Positions 1 to 7,109 of a stretch of 20,470 nucleotides of DNA are shown piece after piece; position 1 is the stretch's first letter, and every line of letters begins with the position of its first letter. The position numbers and the translations under genes are program-made. This stretch comes from Flavobacteriaceae bacterium (GTDB taxonomy: Bacteria > Bacteroidota > Bacteroidia > Flavobacteriales > Flavobacteriaceae). A model generated the notes under the pieces. The model was not told the DNA's origin and searched no databases. It saw only the letters and a program-made list of their open reading frames with translations. The DNA lies in the NCBI GenBank assembly GCA_947482805.1, contig CANKLK010000023.1:1-20470 (forward strand), in the 5' to 3' direction.

Positions 1-1482
1 ATCCGTCACATAAAAAGAATACTTAGAATTTGCATTAAACTCAACCGTTGAACATGCCCAATTTTTTTTGTCATAATCAGCCCACATGTGTTCACCAACG
101 ACACGTATTGATTTTGTTGGCGTAAACTTATATGTTGCTTCCGCTGCTGCAATATTCGTGTGAATAACACCATCTGTTCCTTCTACTAACTGTTTGTTAT
201 AATATTGATTGATGTAACTAAAAGCAGATTGCCATTTTTTATTCCATTTTTTAGTAATTTCTAAACTAAAGTCAGTATAGTATCTTTTGCCAAAACTGAA
301 AAAATCAGTTTCATAATCTTGCGGATTAAAAATATAAAATGTACCGCTCAAAGCATTCCAATTTGAAGCATTTACTGCTATTTTCATTCCATTTTTTCCG
401 CCTAAAGTAGTTCCTTTTTTTATATCGTAGAACACATCTATTTGCCCACCTATTTCTCCTGCCTTAACCAAATCTTGGTCGGCTAAAAACACACTTGGTT
501 GTGCCTGATAAACATAAATATTGGCTAAATTATAATGTTGTTGTTTGGTTAAACTCGGAATAAAATTCATTATTTTATCATTAAAATTATTCCCTTTAGC
601 GCCTCTTTCCGAAAAGAAACTCATGTTTTCTAATCTTCTGAAAGTAGCATCAATTCCAAATCCTTTTTTAGAATAACCGGTATTAATCAACAAAGCACTT
701 CCGGGTTTTACAAGTCGGTTGTTTACTTGATTGTTTACCTGAACTACGGCATCTTTTGATTTGTAATTCATTTCAGTTGAAGCGTAAAATGAATTATGGT
801 TAAAGTTTATCCTTCCGGCAAAAGCATTGGTCAAATCATTAAATTTTTGATCCGGGATATCAACTTTTTCATCTCTTCCAACATAGCTGAAACCTAAAGT
901 CAAATCAGAAGTCTGAAATTTGAAAAGCTCTTTTAAATCAAATTCTATGTCCTGTCCATAAATTTGACTGTCAGCTACATCAAAACCTGTTCTTTGTTGC
1001 CCGTAAACTGATTTTAATGTGATGAATTTTAAAGGTTTGAAAATCAATCTTACACCACGTAAAGCGTTGTTAATTCCCAGAGCTCTGTCTTCCCAACTCC
1101 TTAATAATAATCCGCTGCCAAATTGTTCATAAAAATAACCTGCTGTAATGTCAATTTTTTCGGTTTTGTATTGAATAAAATAGGTCGCCACATTAGTTCC
1201 GTTGTAATCGGGATTCATGTTTAACAACGCATTTTGCTCATAGCTTTCTCCCTGAATTCCAAATGACCAGTTTTTATATTTATAATTTAAAAATAAATAA
1301 TTATTTGACCTAATTGGTTCATCTGGATGAGCCGTTGGGTTATTAAACTCATCCTTGAGTCCTTTATCGTTCAAATACCATTGGGCATTTGATTCGAATC
1401 CTCCTGAGAAAACACCATTAGTTTGTGAAAACGACTGAAGAGAAAATAATAAAAGGGGAATAAAACAAACTGCCTTTTTCAT
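1..1482 (-). CDS. DUF6029-like envelope protein, 3' end missing
   Basis: A leftward reading frame runs open from an ATG at 1480-1482 to the window edge, giving 494 residues with no stop, so the C-terminus lies outside. It begins with a signal peptide (MKKAVCFIPLLLFSLQSFSQ). The remainder is rich in aromatic and alternating residues typical of outer-membrane beta-strands, with segments such as GGFESNAQWY, FGIQGESYEQNALL and GSGLLLRSWEDRALGINNAL. I recognise these as resembling the DUF6029 proteins of Flavobacteriia, usually a little over 500 residues. The biochemical role is unknown. Its start codon directly follows the TAG stop of the upstream thioredoxin-like gene with no spacer, so the two are probably co-transcribed and translationally coupled. 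The family call is from memory of sequence style; the signal peptide and open frame are directly visible. Confidence 0.65.
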   Translation of the reverse strand, partial: MKKAVCFIPLLLFSLQSFSQTNGVFSGGFESNAQWYLNDKGLKDEFNNPTAHPDEPIRSNNYLFLNYKYKNWSFGIQGESYEQNALLNMNPDYNGTNVATYFIQYKTEKIDITAGYFYEQFGSGLLLRSWEDRALGINNALRGVRLIFKPLKFITLKSVYGQQRTGFDVADSQIYGQDIEFDLKELFKFQTSDLTLGFSYVGRDEKVDIPDQKFNDLTNAFAGRINFNHNSFYASTEMNYKSKDAVVQVNNQVNNRLVKPGSALLINTGYSKKGFGIDATFRRLENMSFFSERGAKGNNFNDKIMNFIPSLTKQQHYNLANIYVYQAQPSVFLADQDLVKAGEIGGQIDVFYDIKKGTTLGGKNGMKIAVNASNWNALSGTFYIFNPQDYETDFFSFGKRYYTDFSLEITKKWNKKWQSAFSYINQYYNKQLVEGTDGVIHTNIAAAEATYKFTPTKSIRVVGEHMWADYDKKNWACSTVEFNANSKYSFYVTD

Positions 1483-1962
1483 CTATTTAAGTGATTTTAA
1501 TTTTTTAAGCAATTCCAATTCATTTCCGGGTACATATCCGTTTTGAACATGAACGATCTTATTGTTTTTAACCACTATGGTATAAGGAACATTTACTATG
1601 GATAGCGCTCTTTTTAGGTCTTGATTAGAATCTAAGAGTATAGTAAAATCCCATTCTTTCCCATTGGTTAATGGTTTTACTCTTTTTTGTGTTCTAGAAT
1701 CATCTATGGAGATGGCCAAAACTTCAAAATTAACCTCCTTTTTCCAATCATTTTGTACGTCATTTATCTCATCTAACTCATTAATACATGGCGTGCACCA
1801 AGTGGCCCAAAAAGACAAAACATACAATTTGTCTTGCTCTGAAAAATCTTTGACAAGGGATATTTTTTTTCCTTCTAAATTGGAGAGGGTTACATCGGGT
1901 AAATTGCTTTGCGCCTTTAAATTTAATGCTATGAAAAATGCGCAAATAATAAATTTAGTCAT
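1483..1962 (-). CDS. TlpA-like thiol-disulfide oxidoreductase (secreted thioredoxin fold)
   Basis: This 159-residue protein carries the redox motif FWATWCTPC, with the cysteine pair at about residues 56 and 59, followed by a helix (INELDEIN). Further on come the VLAISIDD strand, a cis-proline segment (VNVPYTIVV) near residue 125 and a C-terminal helix, the standard order of a TlpA/ResA-type thioredoxin domain. I chose the ATG at 1962 because it begins a clean signal peptide (MTKFIICAFFIALNLKAQ). An in-frame ATG at 2046 would add 28 residues ahead of that signal and is unlikely. It probably acts in the periplasm, reducing or resolving disulfides in exported proteins. It abuts the downstream envelope gene (TAG then ATG) and diverges from another CxxC protein across 100 bp. 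The exact partner is unknown. Confidence 0.85.
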   Translation of the reverse strand: MTKFIICAFFIALNLKAQSNLPDVTLSNLEGKKISLVKDFSEQDKLYVLSFWATWCTPCINELDEINDVQNDWKKEVNFEVLAISIDDSRTQKRVKPLTNGKEWDFTILLDSNQDLKRALSIVNVPYTIVVKNNKIVHVQNGYVPGNELELLKKLKSLK

Positions 1963-2062
1963 GGTTTGGTAGTTATGTTCGACAAATAAATGAATAATGT
2001 GATAGAATATGAAATTTTTTTCATTTTTTTGCAGTATAATGTTCATTTTGAAATAAATAATT

Positions 2063-2893
2063 ATGAAAAAATCTTTTTACTTAAGTTTATTCTTCCTTTC
2101 GGTTTTTTTGACCTCTTGTGGAGATACCAATGTAGTTGAAAATATTCCTGACGGAAGTGTAGATACTCCTCCTATTTCAGGATATTTCAAAAAAAGAGTT
2201 TTAATTGAAGATTATACCGGAACATGGTGCGGAAACTGCACCCGAGTTTCATATGCCATTGAACAAGTCAAAGCGCAAAATGATAAAGTAGTCACAGTTG
2301 CAATTCATAATGGAAACGACCCATATCATTTTGCTGGAATTGCGCCTTTAAAAAATTTAATTTTACCTAATAGCCCACTAGCTTTACCGGTATCGAGATT
2401 AAACCGAATGATTGTATGGACGTTTCCAGAACCAACAAATGTTCAAGAAGCTATAAATCTTACAGGAAACAATTCTGGTTTAGGGATTGCTATGAATTCT
2501 TCGATTGAAAACGGCAATATTAATCTTGATGTAAATGTTAAGTTTGCCTTAAACTACACGAACTTAAAACTAGTAGTGTATCTACTTGAAGATGAACTTG
2601 TACATTTCCAACGTAACTATACTACTTATTATGATAATGTTAACCCAATTACAAATTATGTCCATAATCATGTTTTAAGAGCATCTATGACTGACATTCT
2701 TGGGGAAACTATTTCAGGAAATACTTCTGCTGGAAGTTCTTTTACAAAAAACTTTTCGATTCCTATTCCTGCAAATGTTGCCAATCCGGCAAATATTAAC
2801 TTTGTGGCTTTCTTGGTAGGCGATGACAATGTAGCACTAAACGCAAGAGCAGCCGATGCAAATGAATCTCAAGAATTTGAAGAGAATCCATAA
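2063..2893 (+). CDS. Omp28-like outer-membrane lipoprotein with thioredoxin-type CxxC
   Basis: A 276-residue protein with a lipoprotein signal peptide: MKKSF, a hydrophobic stretch, then the lipobox LTSC with the lipidated cysteine at residue 19. After a short linker it has DYTGTWCGNC, a thioredoxin-like CxxC at residues 56 and 59, then VVTVAIHNGNDPY. This matches the Omp28-related outer-membrane proteins of Bacteroidota. The C-terminal half looks like a beta-sandwich, with segments such as INLDVNVKFALNYTNLKLVVYLLED. It ends in a soluble acidic tail and shows no clear type IX sorting domain. The role is unknown; the CxxC suggests redox or disulfide chemistry at the surface or in the periplasm. 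It is divergent from the TlpA-like gene, so a shared intergenic control region is plausible. A hairpin terminator follows the gene. Confidence 0.8.
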   Translation: MKKSFYLSLFFLSVFLTSCGDTNVVENIPDGSVDTPPISGYFKKRVLIEDYTGTWCGNCTRVSYAIEQVKAQNDKVVTVAIHNGNDPYHFAGIAPLKNLILPNSPLALPVSRLNRMIVWTFPEPTNVQEAINLTGNNSGLGIAMNSSIENGNINLDVNVKFALNYTNLKLVVYLLEDELVHFQRNYTTYYDNVNPITNYVHNHVLRASMTDILGETISGNTSAGSSFTKNFSIPIPANVANPANINFVAFLVGDDNVALNARAADANESQEFEENP

Positions 2894-2919
2894 TACTTCA
2901 TGATAAAATAAATAAATTT

Positions 2920-2949
2920 AAGGTTGCTCAAAAGGCAACCTTTTATTTT
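2920..2949 (+). terminator. Rho-independent terminator after the Omp28-like gene
   Basis: A perfect 8-bp stem, AAGGTTGC (2920-2927) with GCAACCTT (2935-2942), encloses the 7-nt loop TCAAAAG and runs into a T-rich tail (2941-2950). It begins 27 nt after the lipoprotein stop and lies before the next gene, as expected for an intrinsic terminator. Confidence 0.85.
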
Positions 2950-2953
2950 TATG

Positions 2954-2961
2954 TAAATTTG
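2954..2961 (+). promoter_or_regulatory. Candidate -7 box for the enoyl-CoA hydratase gene
   Basis: TAAATTTG matches the Bacteroidota -7 consensus TAnnTTTG and lies 17 nt before the ATG at 2979, directly after the upstream terminator. I see no TTTG at the proper -33 distance, so the assignment rests on the -7 box and context only. The predicted leader would be about 12 nt. Confidence 0.5.
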
Positions 2962-2978
2962 TTTAAACTTTTTTTAAA

Positions 2979-3740
2979 ATGACTGACACTTCAAATGGTA
3001 ATATCATCGTTGAGATTCAAAATAAAATTGCCTCGGTAACTTTTAGCCATCCGGCAAGCAATTCTTTTCCTAGTGATTTACTGCAAAGACTAACAGAGGA
3101 GTTGAACGCCTTGAGTGTTGATAATAATGTCAATGTAGTAATTCTGCAAAGCGAAGGAAAAACTTTTTGTGCCGGTGCATCCTTTGACGAATTGCTTTCT
3201 ATAACTGATTTTGAAACCGGCAAAAAATTCTTTTCGGGTTTTGCCAATGTAATTAATGCGATGCGTAAATGCTCCAAAATTATTCTCGGGAAAATTCAAG
3301 GAAAAGCTGTTGGCGGTGGCGTGGGCTTGGCTTCGGCTTGTGACTTTGCATTTGCTTACCAAGATGCTTCGATTAAATTATCCGAAATAGCCATCGGTAT
3401 AGGACCATTTGTCATCGAACCAGCCGTTTCAAGAAAAATTGGAAAAACTGCCATGACACAACTGACCTTACAACCCAACACCTGGCAAACCGCCGATTGG
3501 GCTGTTGAAAAAGGGCTTTTTACCGATGTTTTTGATAGTTATGGTGATTTAGATGAGGCTATTTTGGCTTTCGCCAAAAAATTAGCAAGCTATAATCCGG
3601 AAGCATTAGCCGAAATGAAGAAAGTTTTTTGGGAAGGCACGGAAAACTGGGATAACCTTTTGTATGAACGCGCCGCAATCTCAGGAAAATTGGTGCTTTC
3701 CGAGTTTACAAAAAATGCGTTAAACGAATTTAAAAAATAA
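2979..3740 (+). CDS. Enoyl-CoA hydratase/isomerase (crotonase) family protein
   Basis: A 253-residue protein, close to the family's usual 255-270. The oxyanion-hole segments are visible: FCAGASFDEL, with cysteine at residue 64, and KAVGGGVGLASACDF around residues 109-123. Crotonase-fold enzymes act on acyl-CoA thioesters by stabilising an enolate. Canonical hydratases use two glutamates. Here the first (after the GGG) is replaced by glycine at 116, while the second is kept as E136 in LSEIAIGIGP. The GGGVGLA-ACD pattern plus a PFVIEP segment resembles hydratases of branched-chain or terpenoid catabolism, such as methylglutaconyl-CoA hydratase-like proteins. The true substrate cannot be told from sequence, and isomerase or lyase activity is possible. 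It starts a rightward run; a decayed small gene begins 3 nt after its stop, with queD and lpxH beyond. Confidence 0.85.
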   Translation: MTDTSNGNIIVEIQNKIASVTFSHPASNSFPSDLLQRLTEELNALSVDNNVNVVILQSEGKTFCAGASFDELLSITDFETGKKFFSGFANVINAMRKCSKIILGKIQGKAVGGGVGLASACDFAFAYQDASIKLSEIAIGIGPFVIEPAVSRKIGKTAMTQLTLQPNTWQTADWAVEKGLFTDVFDSYGDLDEAILAFAKKLASYNPEALAEMKKVFWEGTENWDNLLYERAAISGKLVLSEFTKNALNEFKK

Positions 3741-3743
3741 AAA

Positions 3744-3919
3744 ATGACGCTCATTAACCTTATTCAGCAAATTAACATTGATGAAAAAATAAAAAATACG
3801 TTAGATAAAAGTTATTAAATCGGTATTTGGATTGGCTATCTATTGCCATTTATAGTTCTAGTCGGACTGGCTTAGCTTTTTTGTATTTCAAAGCTAAAAA
3901 AAGACAAAACAAGCGGTAG
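3744..3919 (+). pseudogene. Decayed small membrane-protein gene
   Basis: Starting at an ATG 3 nt after the upstream stop, the frame reads MTLINLIQQINIDEKIKNTL, continues to KSY and meets TAA at 3816-3818. In the same frame after that stop lies a good transmembrane segment, IGIWIGYLLPFIVLVGLA, ending at TAG 3873-3875. Moving to the frame one base back at that point gives LAFLYFKAKKRQNKR and a stop at 3917-3919, a typical basic tail after a membrane helix. The simplest reading is a former protein of about 58 residues (amphipathic N-terminus, one membrane helix, basic C-terminus), broken by one nonsense mutation and one 1-nt deletion near 3872. I do not recognise a function. The first 24 codons could still be translated. 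Sequencing error could explain the frameshift but not easily both lesions. Confidence 0.65.
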
Positions 3920-3929
3920 ATTTATTTAC

Positions 3930-3937
3930 TAAATTTG
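3930..3937 (+). promoter_or_regulatory. Candidate -7 box for queD-lpxH
   Basis: TAAATTTG fits TAnnTTTG and lies 19 nt before the queD ATG. No properly spaced TTTG -33 element is visible, so this is a moderate call. If right, it lets queD and lpxH be expressed independently of the decayed gene upstream. Confidence 0.45.
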
Positions 3938-3955
3938 CAACATAAAATTTCCTAA

Positions 3956-4408
3956 ATGAGTAACATAAGAATCACCAAACAATTTTCTTTCGAAACGGGA
4001 CACGCACTCTATGGCTATGATGGCAAATGTAAAAATGTACACGGACACAGTTATAAACTCTCAGTAACGGTGATTGGCAAACCTATTTCAGACAATTCCA
4101 ATGTGAAATTTGGAATGGTGATTGACTTTTCGGATTTGAAAAAAATAGTGAAAGAAGAAATTGTAGATATTTTTGACCACGCTACCGTTTTTAATCAAAA
4201 TACACCGCATGTTGAATTGGCTGCCGAATTAAAAAATCGAGGGCATCATGTAATTTTGGTAAATTACCAACCTACGAGTGAAAATATGGTAACCGATTTT
4301 GCCCAAAAAATAAAAAGCCGTTTGCCGAAAGACATTCTTTTACATTCACTTAAACTTCAAGAAACCGAAACCTCTTTTGCTGAATGGTACACTTCGGATA
4401 ACGAATAA
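3956..4408 (+). CDS. queD: 6-carboxytetrahydropterin synthase QueD (PTPS family)
   Basis: This 150-residue protein has the features of the 6-pyruvoyl-tetrahydropterin synthase fold. The zinc-binding histidines are H16 (TGHAL) and H29 and H31 (VHGHSY). A cysteine at 25 sits in the KCKNVHGH context of the catalytic Cys, an Asp-His pair lies in FDHATVF (74-75), and the pterin-anchoring glutamate is E136 in LQETET. In bacteria this enzyme converts dihydroneopterin triphosphate to 6-carboxytetrahydropterin, the second step towards the queuosine precursor preQ0, in the cytoplasm. No other queuosine gene is in the window. It is 4 nt upstream of lpxH and probably shares its transcript. A role as a true 6-pyruvoyl-tetrahydropterin synthase cannot be excluded, but QueD is far more common in this group. 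Confidence 0.88.
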   Translation: MSNIRITKQFSFETGHALYGYDGKCKNVHGHSYKLSVTVIGKPISDNSNVKFGMVIDFSDLKKIVKEEIVDIFDHATVFNQNTPHVELAAELKNRGHHVILVNYQPTSENMVTDFAQKIKSRLPKDILLHSLKLQETETSFAEWYTSDNE

Positions 4409-4412
4409 AAAC

Positions 4413-5165
4413 ATGACGATTTCACCCAACAAAAAAATATACTTCGCTTCCGACCAACACTTTGGTGCACCAACACCTGAGTTGAGTTTTCCGCGTGAGC
4501 AAAAGTTTGTAGCCTGGCTTGATGAAGTTAAGAAAGATGCCGATGCGATTTTCTTGTTAGGCGATTTGTTTGATTTTTGGTTCGAATACAAAACTGTTAT
4601 TCCAAAAGGCTTTGTTAGAGTCTTAGGCAAATTGGCCGAAATTCGCGACAGTGGCATCCCGATTTATTTTTTTGTAGGCAACCACGATTTGTGGATGAAC
4701 GATTATTTTGAAAAAGAATTGAACATTCCGGTATACCACAACAATCAAGAGTTTACGTTTAATGACAAAACATTTTTAATTGGTCACGGCGATGGCAAAG
4801 GTCCGGGTGATATGGGTTACAAACGCATGAAAAAAGTATTCACTAATCCGTTTTCCAAATGGCTGTTTCGATGGTTGCATCCGGATTTTGGCGTGAAATT
4901 GGCGCAATACTTATCGGTCAAAAACAAATTGATTTCAGGTGAAGCCGATGTAAAATTTTTAGGCGAAGAAAACGAATGGTTAGTCCAATATGCGAAACTC
5001 AAACTCAAAACCAAGCATTATAATTATCTTATCTTTGGTCACAGACATTTACCAATGGTTATCAAAGTAGGTGAAAACTCCGAATATGTAAATCTGGGCG
5101 ACTGGATTGGGTATTTTACTTATGGGGTTTTTGATGGTACGTCCTTTGAGTTGAAAGAGTATTAA
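4413..5165 (+). CDS. lpxH: UDP-2,3-diacylglucosamine diphosphatase (LpxH-type metallophosphoesterase)
   Basis: A 250-residue calcineurin-like phosphoesterase with all metal-binding blocks: SDQHF (D14, H16), GDLFDFW (D51), GNHD (N90, H91), GHGD (H125) and GHRHLP (H210, H212). The GDLFDFWFEY block is characteristic of LpxH, which cleaves UDP-2,3-diacylglucosamine to lipid X and UMP in lipid A synthesis at the inner face of the cytoplasmic membrane. I chose the ATG at 4413, 4 nt after the queD stop. An in-frame ATG at 4377 would overlap queD by 32 nt and add 12 residues that do not fit the family start. Length is close to the usual 240-260. A related lipid A phosphoesterase is the main alternative. 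Confidence 0.85.
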   Translation: MTISPNKKIYFASDQHFGAPTPELSFPREQKFVAWLDEVKKDADAIFLLGDLFDFWFEYKTVIPKGFVRVLGKLAEIRDSGIPIYFFVGNHDLWMNDYFEKELNIPVYHNNQEFTFNDKTFLIGHGDGKGPGDMGYKRMKKVFTNPFSKWLFRWLHPDFGVKLAQYLSVKNKLISGEADVKFLGEENEWLVQYAKLKLKTKHYNYLIFGHRHLPMVIKVGENSEYVNLGDWIGYFTYGVFDGTSFELKEY

Positions 5166-5183
5166 TTCTCTAATCCTTTTTAC

Positions 5184-5248
5184 TTTTGTCATTCCTAATA
5201 CGTCCTTGTCATTTCAAAATGGAACGAAGTGGAATGAGAAATAACAAA
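5184..5248. repeat. Imperfect inverted repeat between convergent lpxH and recJ
   Basis: The 89-bp gap between two convergent genes holds a GTCATTCC/GTCATTTC-type repeat. CATTCC (5190-5195) pairs with GGAATG (5231-5236), and TTTTGT (5184-5189) roughly mirrors AACAAAA (5242-5248). The internal GAACGAAGTGGAATGAGAAA resembles a repeat I associate with intergenic regions of Flavobacterium. T-rich and A-rich flanks would let it work as a weak bidirectional terminator; that function is inferred. Confidence 0.5.
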
Positions 5249-5254
5249 AAAACT

Positions 5255-6973
5255 TTACCTCAAATCCTTCAACCTTAACTGCAAAGTAACATTGCCATTG
5301 TAATCGTTTTCATCAATACAATAAACGGCATCAAACGGTTTTTGGTTTTTTACCAATTGTAATTTATTGCCTAATCCAAAGCCAATGGCACCAACCCGTG
5401 GCGCAGCCGAATCGAGCGAAGCTAATCCTTCTGAGTTGTTTTGCTTTATGTAAAGTTTTAAATGCTCTTCATCTTTACCTAATTGCTTGGCATAACCGGT
5501 ATCTTTTAGGTTTTTGCTCATAAAAGTTGGTGTCATGTTTTGCGGACCAAAAGGTTCAAACTGATTTAATAATCGAACTAACTTTTCATTAATATCCGTT
5601 AAATTAATTTCGGCATCAATCAAAATTTCAGGAGTTAACAAATCGGGGTGAATCGTTTCAGAAACAACTTTTTCAAAGGCATTTTTAAATTTCTGATAAT
5701 TCTCTTCTTTTAAAGTCATTCCTGCAGCATACATATGGCCGCCAAATTGTTCGAGGTGATCTGAACTTGCTTCCAACGCATTATAAATATCAAATTCTTT
5801 TACTGAACGTGCAGAAGCTGCCAATTTATCACCACTTTTGGTAAAGACAATCGTCGGACGGTAATACGTTTCTATCAAGCGTGATGCTACAATTCCGATG
5901 ACGCCTTTGTGCCAGTTTTCATTGTAAACTACAGTTGTAAATTTATCGGTTTCCTCATTTATTTCTATCTGATCTAGTGCTTCAATTGTGATTTGCTTGT
6001 CTAAATCTTTTCTGTCGGTATTGTGTTGTTCTATTTCGGAAGCAAATTTTTCAGCTTGGTCAAAATCGTATTCTGTTAATAAAGCTACTGCTTCGTTACC
6101 GTGTTTTATTCTTCCGGCAGCATTTATTCGTGGAGCAATAATAAAAACAACATCGGTAATTGTTAAGACTTTCTTTTTTACATTTTGTACCAATGCTTTA
6201 ATTCCGGGACGCGGATTAGTATTAATTACTTCCAAGCCAAATTTGGCTAAAATCCTATTTTCACCCGTCATCGGAACGATATCAGCTGCAATTGCTGTTG
6301 CTACTAAATCGAGGTAAATCAGTAAATTGTCTATCGCTTGGTTTCTATTTTCTCCTAATGCCTGAATCAATTTAAAACCGATTCCACAACCACACAATTC
6401 GTCATACGGATAGGAACAATCTTCTCTTTTTGGATCCAGAATTGCAACCGCATTTGGCAATTCATTGCCCGGTCGATGGTGGTCGCAAATGATAAAATCG
6501 ATGTTTCTTTCATTTGCGTAAGCGATATGATCAATAGATTTTATGCCACAATCCAGCGCAATAATTAGAGTAAAACCGTTGTCGTCCGCAAAGTCTATTC
6601 CTTTAAAAGAAATACCATAACCTTCATCATAACGGTCAGGGATGTAAGTTGCGACATTCGGATAATAACTTTTCAGATACGAAGAAACCAGCGAAACCGC
6701 TGTTGTGCCATCGACATCATAATCGCCAAAAACTAAAATATTTTCTCCGTTAGCAATCGCACTTTCAATTCGGGCAACCGCTTTATCCATATCTTTCATC
6801 AGATACGGATTGTGCAAATCATCTAAACTCGGGCGGAAAAACTGCCGCGCCTGTTCAAATGTTTCAATACCGCGCTGCACCAAAAGTGTAGCAATCAGCT
6901 CATGCACCTTTAATTGGGTTGCCAAAGTATTTACTTTTTCGGAAGATGGTTTTGGTTTGAGTGTCCAGCGCAT
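5255..6973 (-). CDS. recJ: Single-stranded-DNA-specific exonuclease RecJ
   Basis: The 572-residue product is close in length to E. coli RecJ. The DHH-domain motifs are all visible: FGDYDVDGTT (D84, D86, D88), ALDCGIKS (D141), CDHHRPG (D164, H165, H166) and a DLVATAIAADIVP segment. The APRINAAGRIKHG linker leads to the DHHA1 domain, with NWHKGVIGIVASRL, LAASARS and LEQFGGHMYAAGM. A C-terminal OB-like domain follows. RecJ degrades single-stranded DNA 5' to 3' in RecF-pathway recombination and mismatch repair. Residues 517-526 (LASLDSAAPR) look like an insertion in the C-terminal domain, between NNSEG and VGAIGFGLGNK. The DNA there is GC-richer and resembles an intergenic repeat. The gene is divergent from adenine deaminase and convergent with lpxH. 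Confidence 0.95.
   Translation of the reverse strand: MRWTLKPKPSSEKVNTLATQLKVHELIATLLVQRGIETFEQARQFFRPSLDDLHNPYLMKDMDKAVARIESAIANGENILVFGDYDVDGTTAVSLVSSYLKSYYPNVATYIPDRYDEGYGISFKGIDFADDNGFTLIIALDCGIKSIDHIAYANERNIDFIICDHHRPGNELPNAVAILDPKREDCSYPYDELCGCGIGFKLIQALGENRNQAIDNLLIYLDLVATAIAADIVPMTGENRILAKFGLEVINTNPRPGIKALVQNVKKKVLTITDVVFIIAPRINAAGRIKHGNEAVALLTEYDFDQAEKFASEIEQHNTDRKDLDKQITIEALDQIEINEETDKFTTVVYNENWHKGVIGIVASRLIETYYRPTIVFTKSGDKLAASARSVKEFDIYNALEASSDHLEQFGGHMYAAGMTLKEENYQKFKNAFEKVVSETIHPDLLTPEILIDAEINLTDINEKLVRLLNQFEPFGPQNMTPTFMSKNLKDTGYAKQLGKDEEHLKLYIKQNNSEGLASLDSAAPRVGAIGFGLGNKLQLVKNQKPFDAVYCIDENDYNGNVTLQLRLKDLR
5396..5425 (-). repeat. Probable in-frame repeat insertion in recJ
   Basis: Thirty nucleotides encode LASLDSAAPR. 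Read on the plus strand they contain TCGAGCGAAGCTAA, which resembles the intergenic GAGCGAGGCTAATG near 15568-15580 and shares TCGAGCGA with the coding repeats in ade and the acidic hypothetical gene. The segment is GC-richer than the flanking recJ sequence and sits where RecJ proteins vary. Insertion is inferred, not proven. Confidence 0.45.
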
Positions 6974-7005
6974 AATTTGAAGTACGATTTACGAAGTTAG
7001 TGAAA

Positions 7006-7013
7006 CAAAAATA
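7006..7013 (-). promoter_or_regulatory. Candidate -7 box for recJ
   Basis: On the minus strand TATTTTTG matches TAnnTTTG and lies 32 nt upstream of the recJ ATG. A TTTG further upstream is only about 10 nt away, too close for the usual -33 spacing, so support is partial. Confidence 0.45.
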
Positions 7014-7055
7014 CAGGAAAGACCAAAACATATGATATAGTTTTAGTGTATATTT

Positions 7056-7091
7056 TTTGAGTAAAAACTAAAACAATATTCGCTACTTTTG
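7056..7091 (+). promoter_or_regulatory. Candidate promoter of adenine deaminase
   Basis: TTTG (7056-7059) and TACTTTTG (7084-7091) form a Bacteroidota-type -33/-7 pair with 24 nt between them, one longer than the usual 17-23. The -7 box covers the TTG at 7089 that could otherwise extend the frame, which supports the ATG at 7110 as the start. The predicted leader is about 12-15 nt. Confidence 0.6.
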
Positions 7092-7109
7092 AGACATAAA
7101 ACACTTTCC

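Noticed and set aside
1963..2046. A 28-residue N-terminal extension of the TlpA-like protein
   Set aside because: It would place non-signal residues ahead of a clear signal peptide that begins at the ATG at 1962.
3744..3919. Programmed recoding (stop read-through plus frameshift) instead of a pseudogene
   Set aside because: Two separate recoding events in under 60 codons without slippery heptamer or pseudoknot are much less likely than decay.
4377..4412. An upstream ATG extension of lpxH
   Set aside because: It would overlap queD by 32 nt and add residues not typical of the family; the ATG at 4413 fits the conserved start.
6974..7109. A purine riboswitch before adenine deaminase
   Set aside because: The predicted leader is only about 12-15 nt, too short for an aptamer, and no aptamer-like stems are seen.
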